A stretch of DNA of 64,000 bases from Schlegelella_A sp036496385. Its GTDB lineage: Bacteria > Pseudomonadota > Gammaproteobacteria > Burkholderiales > Burkholderiaceae_C. This document shows, piece by piece, positions 1 through 8,341 of this stretch; within the stretch, counting starts at the first letter, position 1, and each line of letters starts with the position of its first letter. The translations under genes were made by a program, and so were the position numbers. The stretch covers positions 33,883-97,882 of the forward strand of contig DASXLD010000066.1 of NCBI GenBank assembly GCA_036496385.1, read 5' to 3'. A model generated the notes under the pieces. It had not been told where the DNA came from and searched no databases. It saw only the letters and a list, made by a program, of their open reading frames with translations.

Positions 1-2
1 AC

Positions 3-146
3 AAGGCTCCGGACAATACCTACTTCATCGTCACCGCCGACCATGGTGAACTATTCGGCGAGGACGGTTATTTCGGCCACGGACCGATCATGCACGAGAA
101 GTGCTTCGAGATTCCGTTCGTGGAAGGTCGCGCGGCGGAGCGTTAG
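3..146 (+). CDS. sulfatase-like (alkaline phosphatase superfamily) hydrolase, C-terminal fragment
   Basis: Only the last 47 residues are inside the window; the gene starts upstream. The reading frame begins at base 3 and ends at the TAG at 144-146. It contains TADHGELFGE followed by GHGPIMHE, the metal-binding D-H-G and later H-G-H block typical of the C-terminal half of sulfatases and related phosphoesterases. After IPFVEG the protein stops quickly, so it may be slightly short compared with usual sulfatases. A sulfotransferase lies 1.4 kb downstream, which hints at local sulfate-ester chemistry, but that link is inference. Confidence 0.7.
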   Translation, partial: KAPDNTYFIVTADHGELFGEDGYFGHGPIMHEKCFEIPFVEGRAAER

Positions 147-230
147 CACCAGCAGATCCGGCACCGCTGGCGCCTCGCCCGCGGCAGCCGGACAGGCGGC
201 GCCCACGTGAAAGGTTGTCGGGAGGATTTC

Positions 231-1547
231 TTGTTGAACCGTGCGCGTTTCGCTGCTGTCCTCGTCGCCCTGCTGCTGGCAGCGTGCGGCGGCTCCCGCA
301 GCCCCACCGGCGTCGATGTACCGCCGAACGACGTGAGCGTGTCGCAGGTCGGCCCGACCACCGTGGCGGCCGGCAGCAACGCGAACTTCACCGTCGTCGT
401 CGCGAACGGCGGCCGCAGCTCGGCGATGGCCGTGACGATCATGCAGACGGTGAGCCCCGTGTTCACGACGTCGGTGACTTGCGTCCCGTCGTTCGGCGCG
501 ACGTGCCCGGCGACTCTGGGCTCGACGATGTCGGTGCCCTCGCTCGATCCCGGCCGCTGGCTGACCCTGACCTACGCGGTGGCCGTGCCGCTCGGCACCC
601 GCGGCGAAGTCATCAACACGGTGCAGGTAGCGGCAACGGGCGAAACGGATCTGACTAACGACTCGGTCGCCACGACCACCCTCGCCGTCGACGAGCGCAA
701 TGGCGACTATCAGGCCTATGCGGCCGACGGGCGCCTCTACGACCTCACGATCGACTTCGACGCCCAGCAATACACCATGACCGGCAACGGCCTGAGCATG
801 CAGCAGAGCTTCGTTGCGGGCAACGGCGAATACATCGTCGGCGGCACGTCGCGCCTGCGGGTGGCCGACGATCTCGTCGTCGGCAGCCACGATTTCGGCA
901 GTGGCCCCACGCCCTATGTCGCAGCGCGGCGTTTCGCCACGACGCTCGTCGACTCGGCGTTCAACCTCGCGACCCGCAACGTCGCCGCCGACGGCACCGC
1001 CACGACGCACCCGGGCACGGCGCGAATCTCCGGCAACGTGCTGTCGGTCTGTCAGATCGACACCGAAGTCGACGCGCCGCAGAACTGCCCGGTGGTGCTC
1101 GCGAGCTACCTGCTGTCGATCAACGGCAACGTCTTCACCGGGGTCGATCCGAGCAACAACATCTTCACGTTCCAGATCGCGCGCTCCGGCGGATCGCTCA
1201 TCCTGCTGAGCGCGGCCCCTGCCCCGGATGGCACGCAGCAGCTGCGCATCGGCCTGCAGGAATCGGCCGGCTTCTCCTGGGGCACGCTGTTCGGGCCGAC
1301 CTCGACTGGCGACTGGGTGACGATGGTGCTCGACTCGACGAACATCTCGTACGCCGTGCTCGGGGCCTTCACCAACGACCAGGCCGGCCTGCAGAAGATC
1401 TCGAACGCCGGCCCGTTCGCGATGATGTCGGGCAAGCGCCTCTCGGACACCGCCGACATCTTCGTGATGCAGGCCACTCCTTTGGCGGTCATGGTCGGAG
1501 CCTTCTACGACACCGCCAATGGCACGCTGCAGGTGGCGGTGCCGTGA
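231..1547 (+). CDS. DUF11-type exported lipoprotein
   Basis: This is a predicted outer-envelope lipoprotein of about 438 residues. A GGAGGA ribosome-binding site at 221-226 favours the TTG at 231 (or 234) over the GTG at 207. That start gives a clean signal peptide ending in a lipobox (LLLAACGG). Residues about 25-145 resemble a DUF11/CARDB-like beta-sandwich repeat, with a VTIMQTVSP core and an LDPGRWLTLTY strand. The remaining 290 residues are beta-rich and unrecognised. No catalytic motif is visible. It follows the sulfatase fragment by 84 bases and precedes a sulfotransferase. Confidence 0.75.
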   Translation: MLNRARFAAVLVALLLAACGGSRSPTGVDVPPNDVSVSQVGPTTVAAGSNANFTVVVANGGRSSAMAVTIMQTVSPVFTTSVTCVPSFGATCPATLGSTMSVPSLDPGRWLTLTYAVAVPLGTRGEVINTVQVAATGETDLTNDSVATTTLAVDERNGDYQAYAADGRLYDLTIDFDAQQYTMTGNGLSMQQSFVAGNGEYIVGGTSRLRVADDLVVGSHDFGSGPTPYVAARRFATTLVDSAFNLATRNVAADGTATTHPGTARISGNVLSVCQIDTEVDAPQNCPVVLASYLLSINGNVFTGVDPSNNIFTFQIARSGGSLILLSAAPAPDGTQQLRIGLQESAGFSWGTLFGPTSTGDWVTMVLDSTNISYAVLGAFTNDQAGLQKISNAGPFAMMSGKRLSDTADIFVMQATPLAVMVGAFYDTANGTLQVAVP

Positions 1548-1581
1548 ACGCTTCGCATCCCGACCAGCGAAGGAACTAGCG

Positions 1582-2487
1582 ATGGTCGCGCCGCTCTTCC
1601 TGCTCGCTCCGCCGCGCTCGTACACGTCGCTCATCAACGCGATGCTGGGCCAGCATCCGCAGGCGTTCGGTCTTCCCGAGCTCTGCCTCTTCAACGTCGA
1701 GACGCTCGGCCAGCTCTGGATTCGCAACTCCGACGAAATGGGAAGCGAGGCGAAGACGCGGCACGGGCTGCTGCGCGCGGTCGCCGAGATCTACGCCGGC
1801 GAGCAGACGCTGCACAGCGTGCGCATGGCCGAACACTGGTGCGCGGCGCGCCAGCACCGCAACGTCGCGGCTGTCTATCAGGAGCTGGTGGCCAAGGTCG
1901 ACCCGTTGATGACGGTGGAGAAGAGCCCTGCCTACACGGTCGACCCGAAGCGGCTGCGCGCCATCCGGCAGGCCTTCCCCGACGCGCGCTTCCTGCACCT
2001 GACTCGCCATCCCGTCGGCCAGTGCAAGTCGGTGATGAGCCTGTACGACGGCACGTTCGCGCTGTTCGTCAACTCGATCGAATTCACCGACGACCGGGCG
2101 TTCGTCGAGCCGCAGTACGCGTGGCACGATTTCAACGTCAACATCCTCAACTTCCTCGACTCGGTGCCTGCGGAACAGCAACTCCGCGTGCGGGGCGAGG
2201 ACATGATGTCGGACCCGCCCCGATATCTGGTCGCCATCTGTCGCTGGCTCGGGCTGCGCACGGACAGCGATGCGATCGAGGAGATGATGCACCCCGAGCG
2301 CTCGCCGTTCGCCTGCTTCGGCCCGCTCGATGCGCTGTTCGGCAACGATCCCAACTTCCTCTCGGGGCCGTCGTTTCGGCCGCAGAAGGTGAAGATGCCG
2401 TCGTTGACCGATCCCGTGCCGTGGCGCGAAGACGGCCAGGCGCTGAAGCCCCAGGTCGTCGCTCTGGCCCGGGAACTGGGCTATTGA
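1582..2487 (+). CDS. sulfotransferase family protein
   Basis: Predicted PAPS-dependent sulfotransferase of 301 residues. The N-terminus FLLAPPRSYTSLINAMLG matches the 5'-phosphosulfate-binding loop (consensus PRSGTT). RFLHLTRHPVGQCKSVM at about residues 135-150 is the 3'-phosphate-binding RxxxS-type segment. The ATG at 1582 is chosen because it has an AAGGAA ribosome-binding site and starts just before the PAPS loop. It is probably cotranscribed with the following small gene (9-base gap) and the efflux genes. The acceptor substrate is unknown; sulfation of a glycan or lipid before export would fit the context, but this is inference. Confidence 0.8.
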   Translation: MVAPLFLLAPPRSYTSLINAMLGQHPQAFGLPELCLFNVETLGQLWIRNSDEMGSEAKTRHGLLRAVAEIYAGEQTLHSVRMAEHWCAARQHRNVAAVYQELVAKVDPLMTVEKSPAYTVDPKRLRAIRQAFPDARFLHLTRHPVGQCKSVMSLYDGTFALFVNSIEFTDDRAFVEPQYAWHDFNVNILNFLDSVPAEQQLRVRGEDMMSDPPRYLVAICRWLGLRTDSDAIEEMMHPERSPFACFGPLDALFGNDPNFLSGPSFRPQKVKMPSLTDPVPWREDGQALKPQVVALARELGY

Positions 2488-2496
2488 GGGCCGCAC

Positions 2497-2934
2497 ATGG
2501 ACGATGCCGCATCGGGCGACGCCACCAGAGGGACCGACCTGCAGGAGGGCCAGCGGCCCAAGATCGGGCCGATCCAGGGCGACCCCGTCACGACCCATCC
2601 CGATCTCGAGAACCTGAGCCCGTACCAGCGCGGCCTGCGGGAGGCGCTGCTGCGCGAGTTCAAGGCGCGCAAGGTCAAGAAGTTCGTCGAGAAGCAGGTC
2701 AAGTACATCAACGCCAATCGGCAGATCGCCGAGGAAATCAAGATCCTCTTCGACGAGCACGGTCAGGCGCCCGCGAACGCCCCGATGGAGGACATCATCG
2801 CCGAGCGGCGCCAGCTCGAGTACCAGGTCAAGTGGTTCGAGGCGATGGCGCTCGAGCTGCAGACGCGGCTGTTGCGCGTGCGCGAGATCGAAGCGCTCGC
2901 CCTCGACGTGCTCGAGCGCGCGCCGGAGAAATGA
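2497..2934 (+). CDS. small charged coiled-coil protein, function unknown
   Basis: A 145-residue protein with no signal peptide or membrane segment. Residues 40-75 (KVKKFVEKQVKYINANRQIA) and 95-140 are long, highly charged helices likely to form coiled coils. It is not a family I recognise. It sits between the sulfotransferase and the NodT gene, and its TGA overlaps the next ATG (ATGA), so it is very likely translated together with the export genes. An accessory role for the transporter or the sulfotransferase is possible. Confidence 0.65.
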   Translation: MDDAASGDATRGTDLQEGQRPKIGPIQGDPVTTHPDLENLSPYQRGLREALLREFKARKVKKFVEKQVKYINANRQIAEEIKILFDEHGQAPANAPMEDIIAERRQLEYQVKWFEAMALELQTRLLRVREIEALALDVLERAPEK

Positions 2935-4490
2935 CCGCGATGGGCAACAGGCGGCCCGTTGGTCCGGCGAAGGGCCTGGCGCTCCTCGCCTCCGGGCTGC
3001 TCGCGGCCTGCGCACCCATCGGCCCGGACTACCGGCGCCCCGCAGTCACCGCGCCGGACGCGTGGCTCGCACCGACTCCAACGGTCGCCGGTACCCCCGC
3101 CGCTGCCGCGAGCACCGCGGGATCGGCGCGCAGCCTCGCGCCTCCGATCGACGAGCTGCCTCCCGTGGGCGACGCGGAGCTCGTCAACACCGCGTGGTGG
3201 AAGGCGATCGGGGATCCCGCGCTCGATGCGCTGATCCAGACCGCGCTCGACGAGAACAAGGACCTGCGCATCGCTGCCTACCGCATCGACCAGTTCGACG
3301 CGATGCTGCAGGTCAGCAAGTCGGCAAGCGGCCCCCAGGTCAACGTCGCCGCGCAGCGCACGCGCGATACCCTGAGCCAGAACCGCTTCGAGACGCTGAA
3401 TCCCAACACCCCGCCGGTCGGCAACACGTACCAAATCTACGGCGCGATCAACTGGGAGCTCGACTTCTGGGGGCGGCTGCGCCGGGCCGACGAGTCGGCG
3501 CTGGCGCAGCTGCTCGCGAGCGAGGAGAGCCGCCGCGCCCTCGTGCTGACGCTCGTGTCGGACGTCGCCTCGACCTATGTGCGCCTGCTCGGCGCCGACC
3601 GCGACCTGGCGATCCTGCGGCGCGCGCTTGCGAGCCGCGAGGAGATGTTCGAACTGCTCGAGAAGAAGTACAAGGGCGGCGGCATCAACGAGCTGCCGGT
3701 GCTCAAGGCCCGCGCCGAAATCGAGGAGGCGCGTGCCGAGATCCCGCCCAAGGAGACCGAGATCAGCGTCCTCGAGCATGCCCTCTGCAGCCTGCTCGGC
3801 CGCAATCCGGGCCCGATCGCCCGCGACAAGCCGATCGAAGCCCTGCTCCTGCCTTCCATCCCGGGTGGCCTGCCTGCCGATCTCCTCATGCAGCGGCCCG
3901 ACGTCCGCCAGGCCGAGCAGCAACTCGTCGCCGCCAACGCGGAGATCGGCGTCGCCAAGGCCCAGTACCTGCCGCACATCGGCCTGACCGCCCAGTCGGG
4001 CTTCGCAAGCGACGACCTGAGCAAGCTGCTCGACCTGGCCTCCAATTTCGGAACCTTCGGCGTCACCCTGCTGGGTCCGATCTTCACGAGCGGGCGCATC
4101 GCCGGCCAGGTGCGCGAAGCCGAAGCCATTCAGCACCAGAAGGCGGTGAGCTACCTCCTCAGCGTGCAAACCGCCTTGCGCGAGGTCGAGGATGCGCTGG
4201 TGACGAACCGCAAGACCTACCAGCGCTTCGCGATCCAGACGCGCCAGCTCGAGATGCTGCAGGAGCACAGGGCGAGCGCCGTGCGTCGATACGAAGGCGG
4301 TCGCAGCAGCTATCTCGAGGTCCTCGAGGCCGACCGCGGCATCTTTACCGCCGAGCTGCAGGCAAACGAAACCCGGCGGATGCGCTACATCGCGCTGATC
4401 GGCGTCTACAAGGCCATGGGCGGCGGCTGGAGTGTGGCCGACTACCGTGCTCCGGACCCAACACGCGAGAACGAGGCGGCTCATGAGTGA
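2931..4490 (+). CDS. NodT-family outer-membrane efflux lipoprotein (TolC-like)
   Basis: A 519-residue outer-membrane channel subunit of tripartite efflux systems. The N-terminus has a lipoprotein signal ending in LLAACAPIGPDYRRP, the usual NodT/OprM start. Two OEP repeats follow; hallmarks include WWKAIGDPALDALIQTALDEN, WELDFWGRLRRA and LMQRPDVRQAEQQL. The start at 2931 overlaps the upstream stop (ATGA) and keeps the signal peptide. The gene overlaps the following adaptor-like gene by 8 bases, so outer-membrane channel and periplasmic adaptor are coupled. No pump gene of RND, ABC or MFS type is adjacent in the window. Confidence 0.93.
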   Translation: MTAMGNRRPVGPAKGLALLASGLLAACAPIGPDYRRPAVTAPDAWLAPTPTVAGTPAAAASTAGSARSLAPPIDELPPVGDAELVNTAWWKAIGDPALDALIQTALDENKDLRIAAYRIDQFDAMLQVSKSASGPQVNVAAQRTRDTLSQNRFETLNPNTPPVGNTYQIYGAINWELDFWGRLRRADESALAQLLASEESRRALVLTLVSDVASTYVRLLGADRDLAILRRALASREEMFELLEKKYKGGGINELPVLKARAEIEEARAEIPPKETEISVLEHALCSLLGRNPGPIARDKPIEALLLPSIPGGLPADLLMQRPDVRQAEQQLVAANAEIGVAKAQYLPHIGLTAQSGFASDDLSKLLDLASNFGTFGVTLLGPIFTSGRIAGQVREAEAIQHQKAVSYLLSVQTALREVEDALVTNRKTYQRFAIQTRQLEMLQEHRASAVRRYEGGRSSYLEVLEADRGIFTAELQANETRRMRYIALIGVYKAMGGGWSVADYRAPDPTRENEAAHE

Positions 4491-6963
4491 AGAGACCAAG
4501 AAGGTCGCGCTGCCGGCCTACCTGCCGCGCCGGCTGCAGGCGTTCCGCATCGTCCAGGGCGACCACACTTCCTACCTGCTGCGCGACAAGCTGCTCGACA
4601 AGACGCATGACCTCGAGCCGTGGCAGTTCTTCGTCCTCGAGGTGCTGCCGGGCTGCGACGACGTGGCGAAACTCCGCTCGGTCTTCGAGGACCGCTTCGG
4701 CCGCCAGATCACCGAGCCGGAGATCCTGAAGTTCTTCGGCTGGCTCGCCGACAACAAGCTGCTCGACGAAGAGAGCGCCGCGCACCCCCTGCTCAAGCCG
4801 TTCACCCGCCAGGGCTACGCACTCGAGCAAGGGCTGGTGAAGCCGAAGTCGTTCGAGGAGCTGAGCGCAATGATGGCGCCCACCGCCGGCGCAGCGAAAG
4901 CGGCGCCCGCCGTGCCCGCGGGGGCGCCCGCCGCGGACGACCAGAAGACCATCTCCGAGGACGCGACCCTTCCGGCCGGCATCAACGAGGTCGAAAACCT
5001 CGACCCTCGCAGCGCCGGCAGGACGATTCCTCTGTTCGAGATCAGGCCCTTGCTGGCGACGCTGCTACCGGTCGTGAGGCCGCTGCGATGGGTCGTCTAC
5101 CTGATGCCGTTCCTCTTCCTGTCGGCGCTGATCCTGAGCATCCGCTATTCCCCGCTCGGCTATGACGACCTGGCGACGCTGCACGATCTCACCGACCTCG
5201 CGGTGCACGCGCTCGTCAGCCTGTTCACGATCAACATCGCCGCCGTCCTCACGCAGGCGTTCGTGGCGCAGAACTTCCGGGCAAGCGTCGGCCCCCTGAG
5301 CATCGGCTTTCGCTTCGGCTTCTTCCCGCGCTTCACGGTGCGGATCCGGCACACCGACCAGCTGTCTCGGCGCGAGCGCATGTGGCTGCACGCCGGCCCG
5401 CTGCTCATGCGGCTGTTCCTGTTCAGCGTCGGCATCCTGCTCTGGTACAACACCCGCGACACCTTCCTCTTCTTGTCGCGCGCGGGTCTGTCGGTGGCCT
5501 TCCTGTGCGCCGTGAACCTGGTGCTCGAGGGCGGCAACCCGCTGGTCAAGGGCAACGGCTATCACCTGCTCGCGGCTTTCATGAACGAGCCGTACCTGCG
5601 CGGCAAGTCGTACCGGGCTTTCCTCGACACGTTGCGCGGCGGCGCGTCCTCCGAAGCGGACCGCAACGTCCTCGCGACCTACGCGCTCGCGAACTTCGCC
5701 TACGCGTTCCTCATCGTCGCGATCATCCTGATGATCGTGACCCGGTTCCTCGCCCAACTGCAGATCGGCGGGGCGACGATCATCATCGCGCTGGTGCTCG
5801 CCGGCTACCTGGTGAGCCGCATGGTCCAGCGCTTCAAGGCGATTTCCACCGCGTACGACCGCTCGGTGCAGTTCGACCGCTGGCGCCGGCGGGCGCTCCC
5901 TGCCGAGGGCGGCGAGACCAAGCAGGTCGAGCCTGCCAAGAGCCGTACCGCGATGTACACGCGCACGGCCATTCTGCTGAGCCTGCTGCTCCTCCTCTTC
6001 CTGCCCTACCCCTACGAAGCCGGCGGCACGTTCGACATCTATCCGAGCGACCGGCAGGTCATCACGTCGGACGTCTCCGGCGTGATCGAGGAGGTCTTTT
6101 TCACGGGCAGCGAGTCGGTCAGGAAGGGAACCGTCATCGCGCGCATCGCCGCCACCGACCTGAAGTCGCAGATCGCGGTCCAGGACGCGCGGATCGCGGA
6201 GCAGAAGGCGGTGATCAAGGACCTCGAAGGCCGCCCGAAGAAGGAAGAAGTCGTCGTCGCGGAGCGGGCGCTCGACGTGGCCAAGAAACACGAGAAATAC
6301 AGCGGCGACAAGGTGCCGCGCATGGAGCGCCTCTATGCCGACCACGCCGTCTCGTTCGAGGAGCTCGACGCCGCCCGGCGCGAGCACGAGGTGGATATCG
6401 ACGAGGTGGCCAAGCGTGCCGCCGACCTCGCCCTGGTCAAGACCGGCGTCACGCCCGACCGGATTGCCGCCGAGCGCGCCAAGCTCGACGCGCTGGCGCA
6501 GGAGAAGGCGACGCTGGTCGGCAAGGTGCAGCGCACGGAGATGCGCATGCCCTTTGACGGCAATATCCTGACCCTCCACCTCAACGAGCGTGTCAACAGC
6601 GTGCTCGAACGCGGTCAGGCATTTGCCACCGTCGAGAACACGCGATCGGTGACGGCGCAGATCGAGGTGCCGGAATCAGAGGCAGGCCGGGTCGTGGTCG
6701 GTGCCGTGATCAAGGCGAAGCCGAATGCCTTCTTCGACCGCGCGTTCCCCGGCAAGGTGCAGACGATCGACCGCAACGTCACGGCCAAGCCTTTCGGCAA
6801 TGTCGTCAGAGTGATCGCGGTGATCGACAACCCGGACGGCGAGTTGAAGACCGGAATGACGGGCTTCGCCAAGATCGAGACCGCCACCATGCCGGTGTGG
6901 AAGGCGTTCTCGCTCACGCTCCAGAGGTTCCTGAACATCCAGGTCTGGTCCTGGATCCCCTGA
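4483..6963 (+). CDS. PqqD-like / M50-like membrane domain / HlyD adaptor fusion
   Basis: An 826-residue multidomain protein. Residues about 20-100 form a PqqD-like winged-helix (FVLEVLPGCDDVAKL, WLADNKLLDEES). A Pro/Ala-rich linker is followed by several membrane segments at about 205-470 that align with the site-2-protease-like part of the 'putative peptide zinc metalloprotease' family. The last 320 residues are a HlyD-type barrel-sandwich and coiled-coil hairpin (YPSDRQVITSDVSGVIEEVF; MRMPFDGNILTLHLNERV). The zinc sites look lost: the HExxH position reads TQAFVAQN (about residue 257) and the NPLxKxDGYY motif reads NPLVKGNGYH (about 352). It is therefore probably a structural adaptor pairing with the NodT channel. 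The ATG at 4483 lies inside the upstream gene. Confidence 0.85.
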   Translation: MSEETKKVALPAYLPRRLQAFRIVQGDHTSYLLRDKLLDKTHDLEPWQFFVLEVLPGCDDVAKLRSVFEDRFGRQITEPEILKFFGWLADNKLLDEESAAHPLLKPFTRQGYALEQGLVKPKSFEELSAMMAPTAGAAKAAPAVPAGAPAADDQKTISEDATLPAGINEVENLDPRSAGRTIPLFEIRPLLATLLPVVRPLRWVVYLMPFLFLSALILSIRYSPLGYDDLATLHDLTDLAVHALVSLFTINIAAVLTQAFVAQNFRASVGPLSIGFRFGFFPRFTVRIRHTDQLSRRERMWLHAGPLLMRLFLFSVGILLWYNTRDTFLFLSRAGLSVAFLCAVNLVLEGGNPLVKGNGYHLLAAFMNEPYLRGKSYRAFLDTLRGGASSEADRNVLATYALANFAYAFLIVAIILMIVTRFLAQLQIGGATIIIALVLAGYLVSRMVQRFKAISTAYDRSVQFDRWRRRALPAEGGETKQVEPAKSRTAMYTRTAILLSLLLLLFLPYPYEAGGTFDIYPSDRQVITSDVSGVIEEVFFTGSESVRKGTVIARIAATDLKSQIAVQDARIAEQKAVIKDLEGRPKKEEVVVAERALDVAKKHEKYSGDKVPRMERLYADHAVSFEELDAARREHEVDIDEVAKRAADLALVKTGVTPDRIAAERAKLDALAQEKATLVGKVQRTEMRMPFDGNILTLHLNERVNSVLERGQAFATVENTRSVTAQIEVPESEAGRVVVGAVIKAKPNAFFDRAFPGKVQTIDRNVTAKPFGNVVRVIAVIDNPDGELKTGMTGFAKIETATMPVWKAFSLTLQRFLNIQVWSWIP

Positions 6964-7046
6964 GCGGCCGGCGCCGCCGGAGGAGGCCGCCGCATCGCGC
7001 CCGTCGTGCTACAGCCACGACCGGCTGTGTCGGGGCGCCTTGGGCT

Positions 7047-8306
7047 TCATGGTTTGCGTGGACCCAGCCCGAGGTCGACCCGCCACAGGCCATCGTTGGC
7101 GGCCGGGTGCGTGTCGGTCTCCGGCACGACCCGGTTGTAGTAGATGAAGGGCCCCTGGGTCGTAACGTAGTACTCCGGATCCAGCCGCAAGCGAAACACC
7201 GACGTGTCGTTCGTCACCAAGACCGTGTCCACACGCAGCGGATCGACGCCGCTCACCAAGAGCTGGTTCGGAATGGTGAGATCGAAGAACAGGGGACTCG
7301 AACTCGCTTCTGTGAAGATGTAGGACCGGCCGTTGTGCACGAACGGCTCCGGGGAAAAGAAATACGGCAGCGCTGCGGGGCCCGTGATGGTCTTGATCAC
7401 GGTCCACCTCAGCACCTTGTCCGCGCCCGGAAGCTTGCGGTAGACGAGGAGTTGCGTGCGGGACTTCGCCATCGTGAGGAAGACCATTTCGTTGTTGAAT
7501 TCGGGCGCGTGCCACGCGAAGGCACTCAGCAAGTCGGTAGGGCTGAAGGTCAGTTGCTCGAGTACGCCGGTGTCGATGTCGTACAGGAAGATCTGTTGCG
7601 GGTCGGCCGGTCCCACCTGGCCCTGGCCCTGGAAGATGATGCTGTGCGTGCCCGGCACCCAGCGGCGCGAATTGCCATCGGTCAGTTGGCTGATCGGCAG
7701 CTCGTGCTCGGTGTTAATGTCGGACAGCTTGCGCCAATACAACTTGCCCTTCGGCGCCGAGACGTAGTCGATATAGACGTCCGGATCGGACGGATTTTTC
7801 GTCGCATCGGGCGACACACGGCCTGTTTGACCCGACAGGATCTTGATCGTCCAGGCGCCGTTGACCATCGACGCGATGCCCACCACAGCGGAATTGTCAC
7901 TGTGCCGTTGGCCCGGGAGGTATTGCGTGTAGACAAAGCCCGAGCCGGAGGCCGACTCGAACCACTCCGGGCCGTTCCCGTAGTCGGTCGGAGCGGTGGC
8001 GTTGGTGTCGAGCAGCAGGCCATGGCCGTCGGGCGGAATGAAGTTGCCGGTCTGGGGATCGACCTGCGCAACCCACAGGTTGTTGTTGGCATCCGAGAAG
8101 ACGAAGCGCGCGTTGCCGGCGCCGAAGTTGCAGGTATTGCAGGGCACGCCGTCTCGGCCCGAGTCGTATTCGTTGTCGGGAATCGCAGCGGTCGTCACCT
8201 GCACTTCCGGCCCGGGCGACAGGCTCTGGGCGAACGACAGCGACGCCGCCATTCCGAGGATCGCCGACAAGCGCAACACTGCGCGTCTGGACAGACCGCG
8301 GCCCAT
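7047..8306 (-). CDS. exported protein, tandem paralogue A (TolB-like propeller suspected)
   Basis: A 419-residue secreted protein. The start at 8306 has GGAAAGGAAACG just upstream and gives a signal peptide with an SRRAVLRL twin-arginine-like motif before a hydrophobic stretch ending in SFA. The mature part is rich in repeated aromatic and Asp/Asn turns, such as NNLWVAQVDPQTG, FVYTQYLPG, GKLYWRKLSD and IFLYDIDTGVLEQLT, like the blades of TolB/WD40-type propellers. No catalytic residues are recognised. Two cysteines (CNTC) near residue 55 may form a disulfide. It is a close tandem copy of the next gene. Confidence 0.75.
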   Translation of the reverse strand: MGRGLSRRAVLRLSAILGMAASLSFAQSLSPGPEVQVTTAAIPDNEYDSGRDGVPCNTCNFGAGNARFVFSDANNNLWVAQVDPQTGNFIPPDGHGLLLDTNATAPTDYGNGPEWFESASGSGFVYTQYLPGQRHSDNSAVVGIASMVNGAWTIKILSGQTGRVSPDATKNPSDPDVYIDYVSAPKGKLYWRKLSDINTEHELPISQLTDGNSRRWVPGTHSIIFQGQGQVGPADPQQIFLYDIDTGVLEQLTFSPTDLLSAFAWHAPEFNNEMVFLTMAKSRTQLLVYRKLPGADKVLRWTVIKTITGPAALPYFFSPEPFVHNGRSYIFTEASSSPLFFDLTIPNQLLVSGVDPLRVDTVLVTNDTSVFRLRLDPEYYVTTQGPFIYYNRVVPETDTHPAANDGLWRVDLGLGPRKP

Positions 8307-8341
8307 CGTTTCCTTTCCCCAGCGTCGAGAAGCCTCGGGCT

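Noticed and set aside
1576..3015. A 479-codon minus-strand frame over the sulfotransferase region
   Set aside because: It is opposite genes with clear motifs and signal peptides, and its translation is low-complexity.
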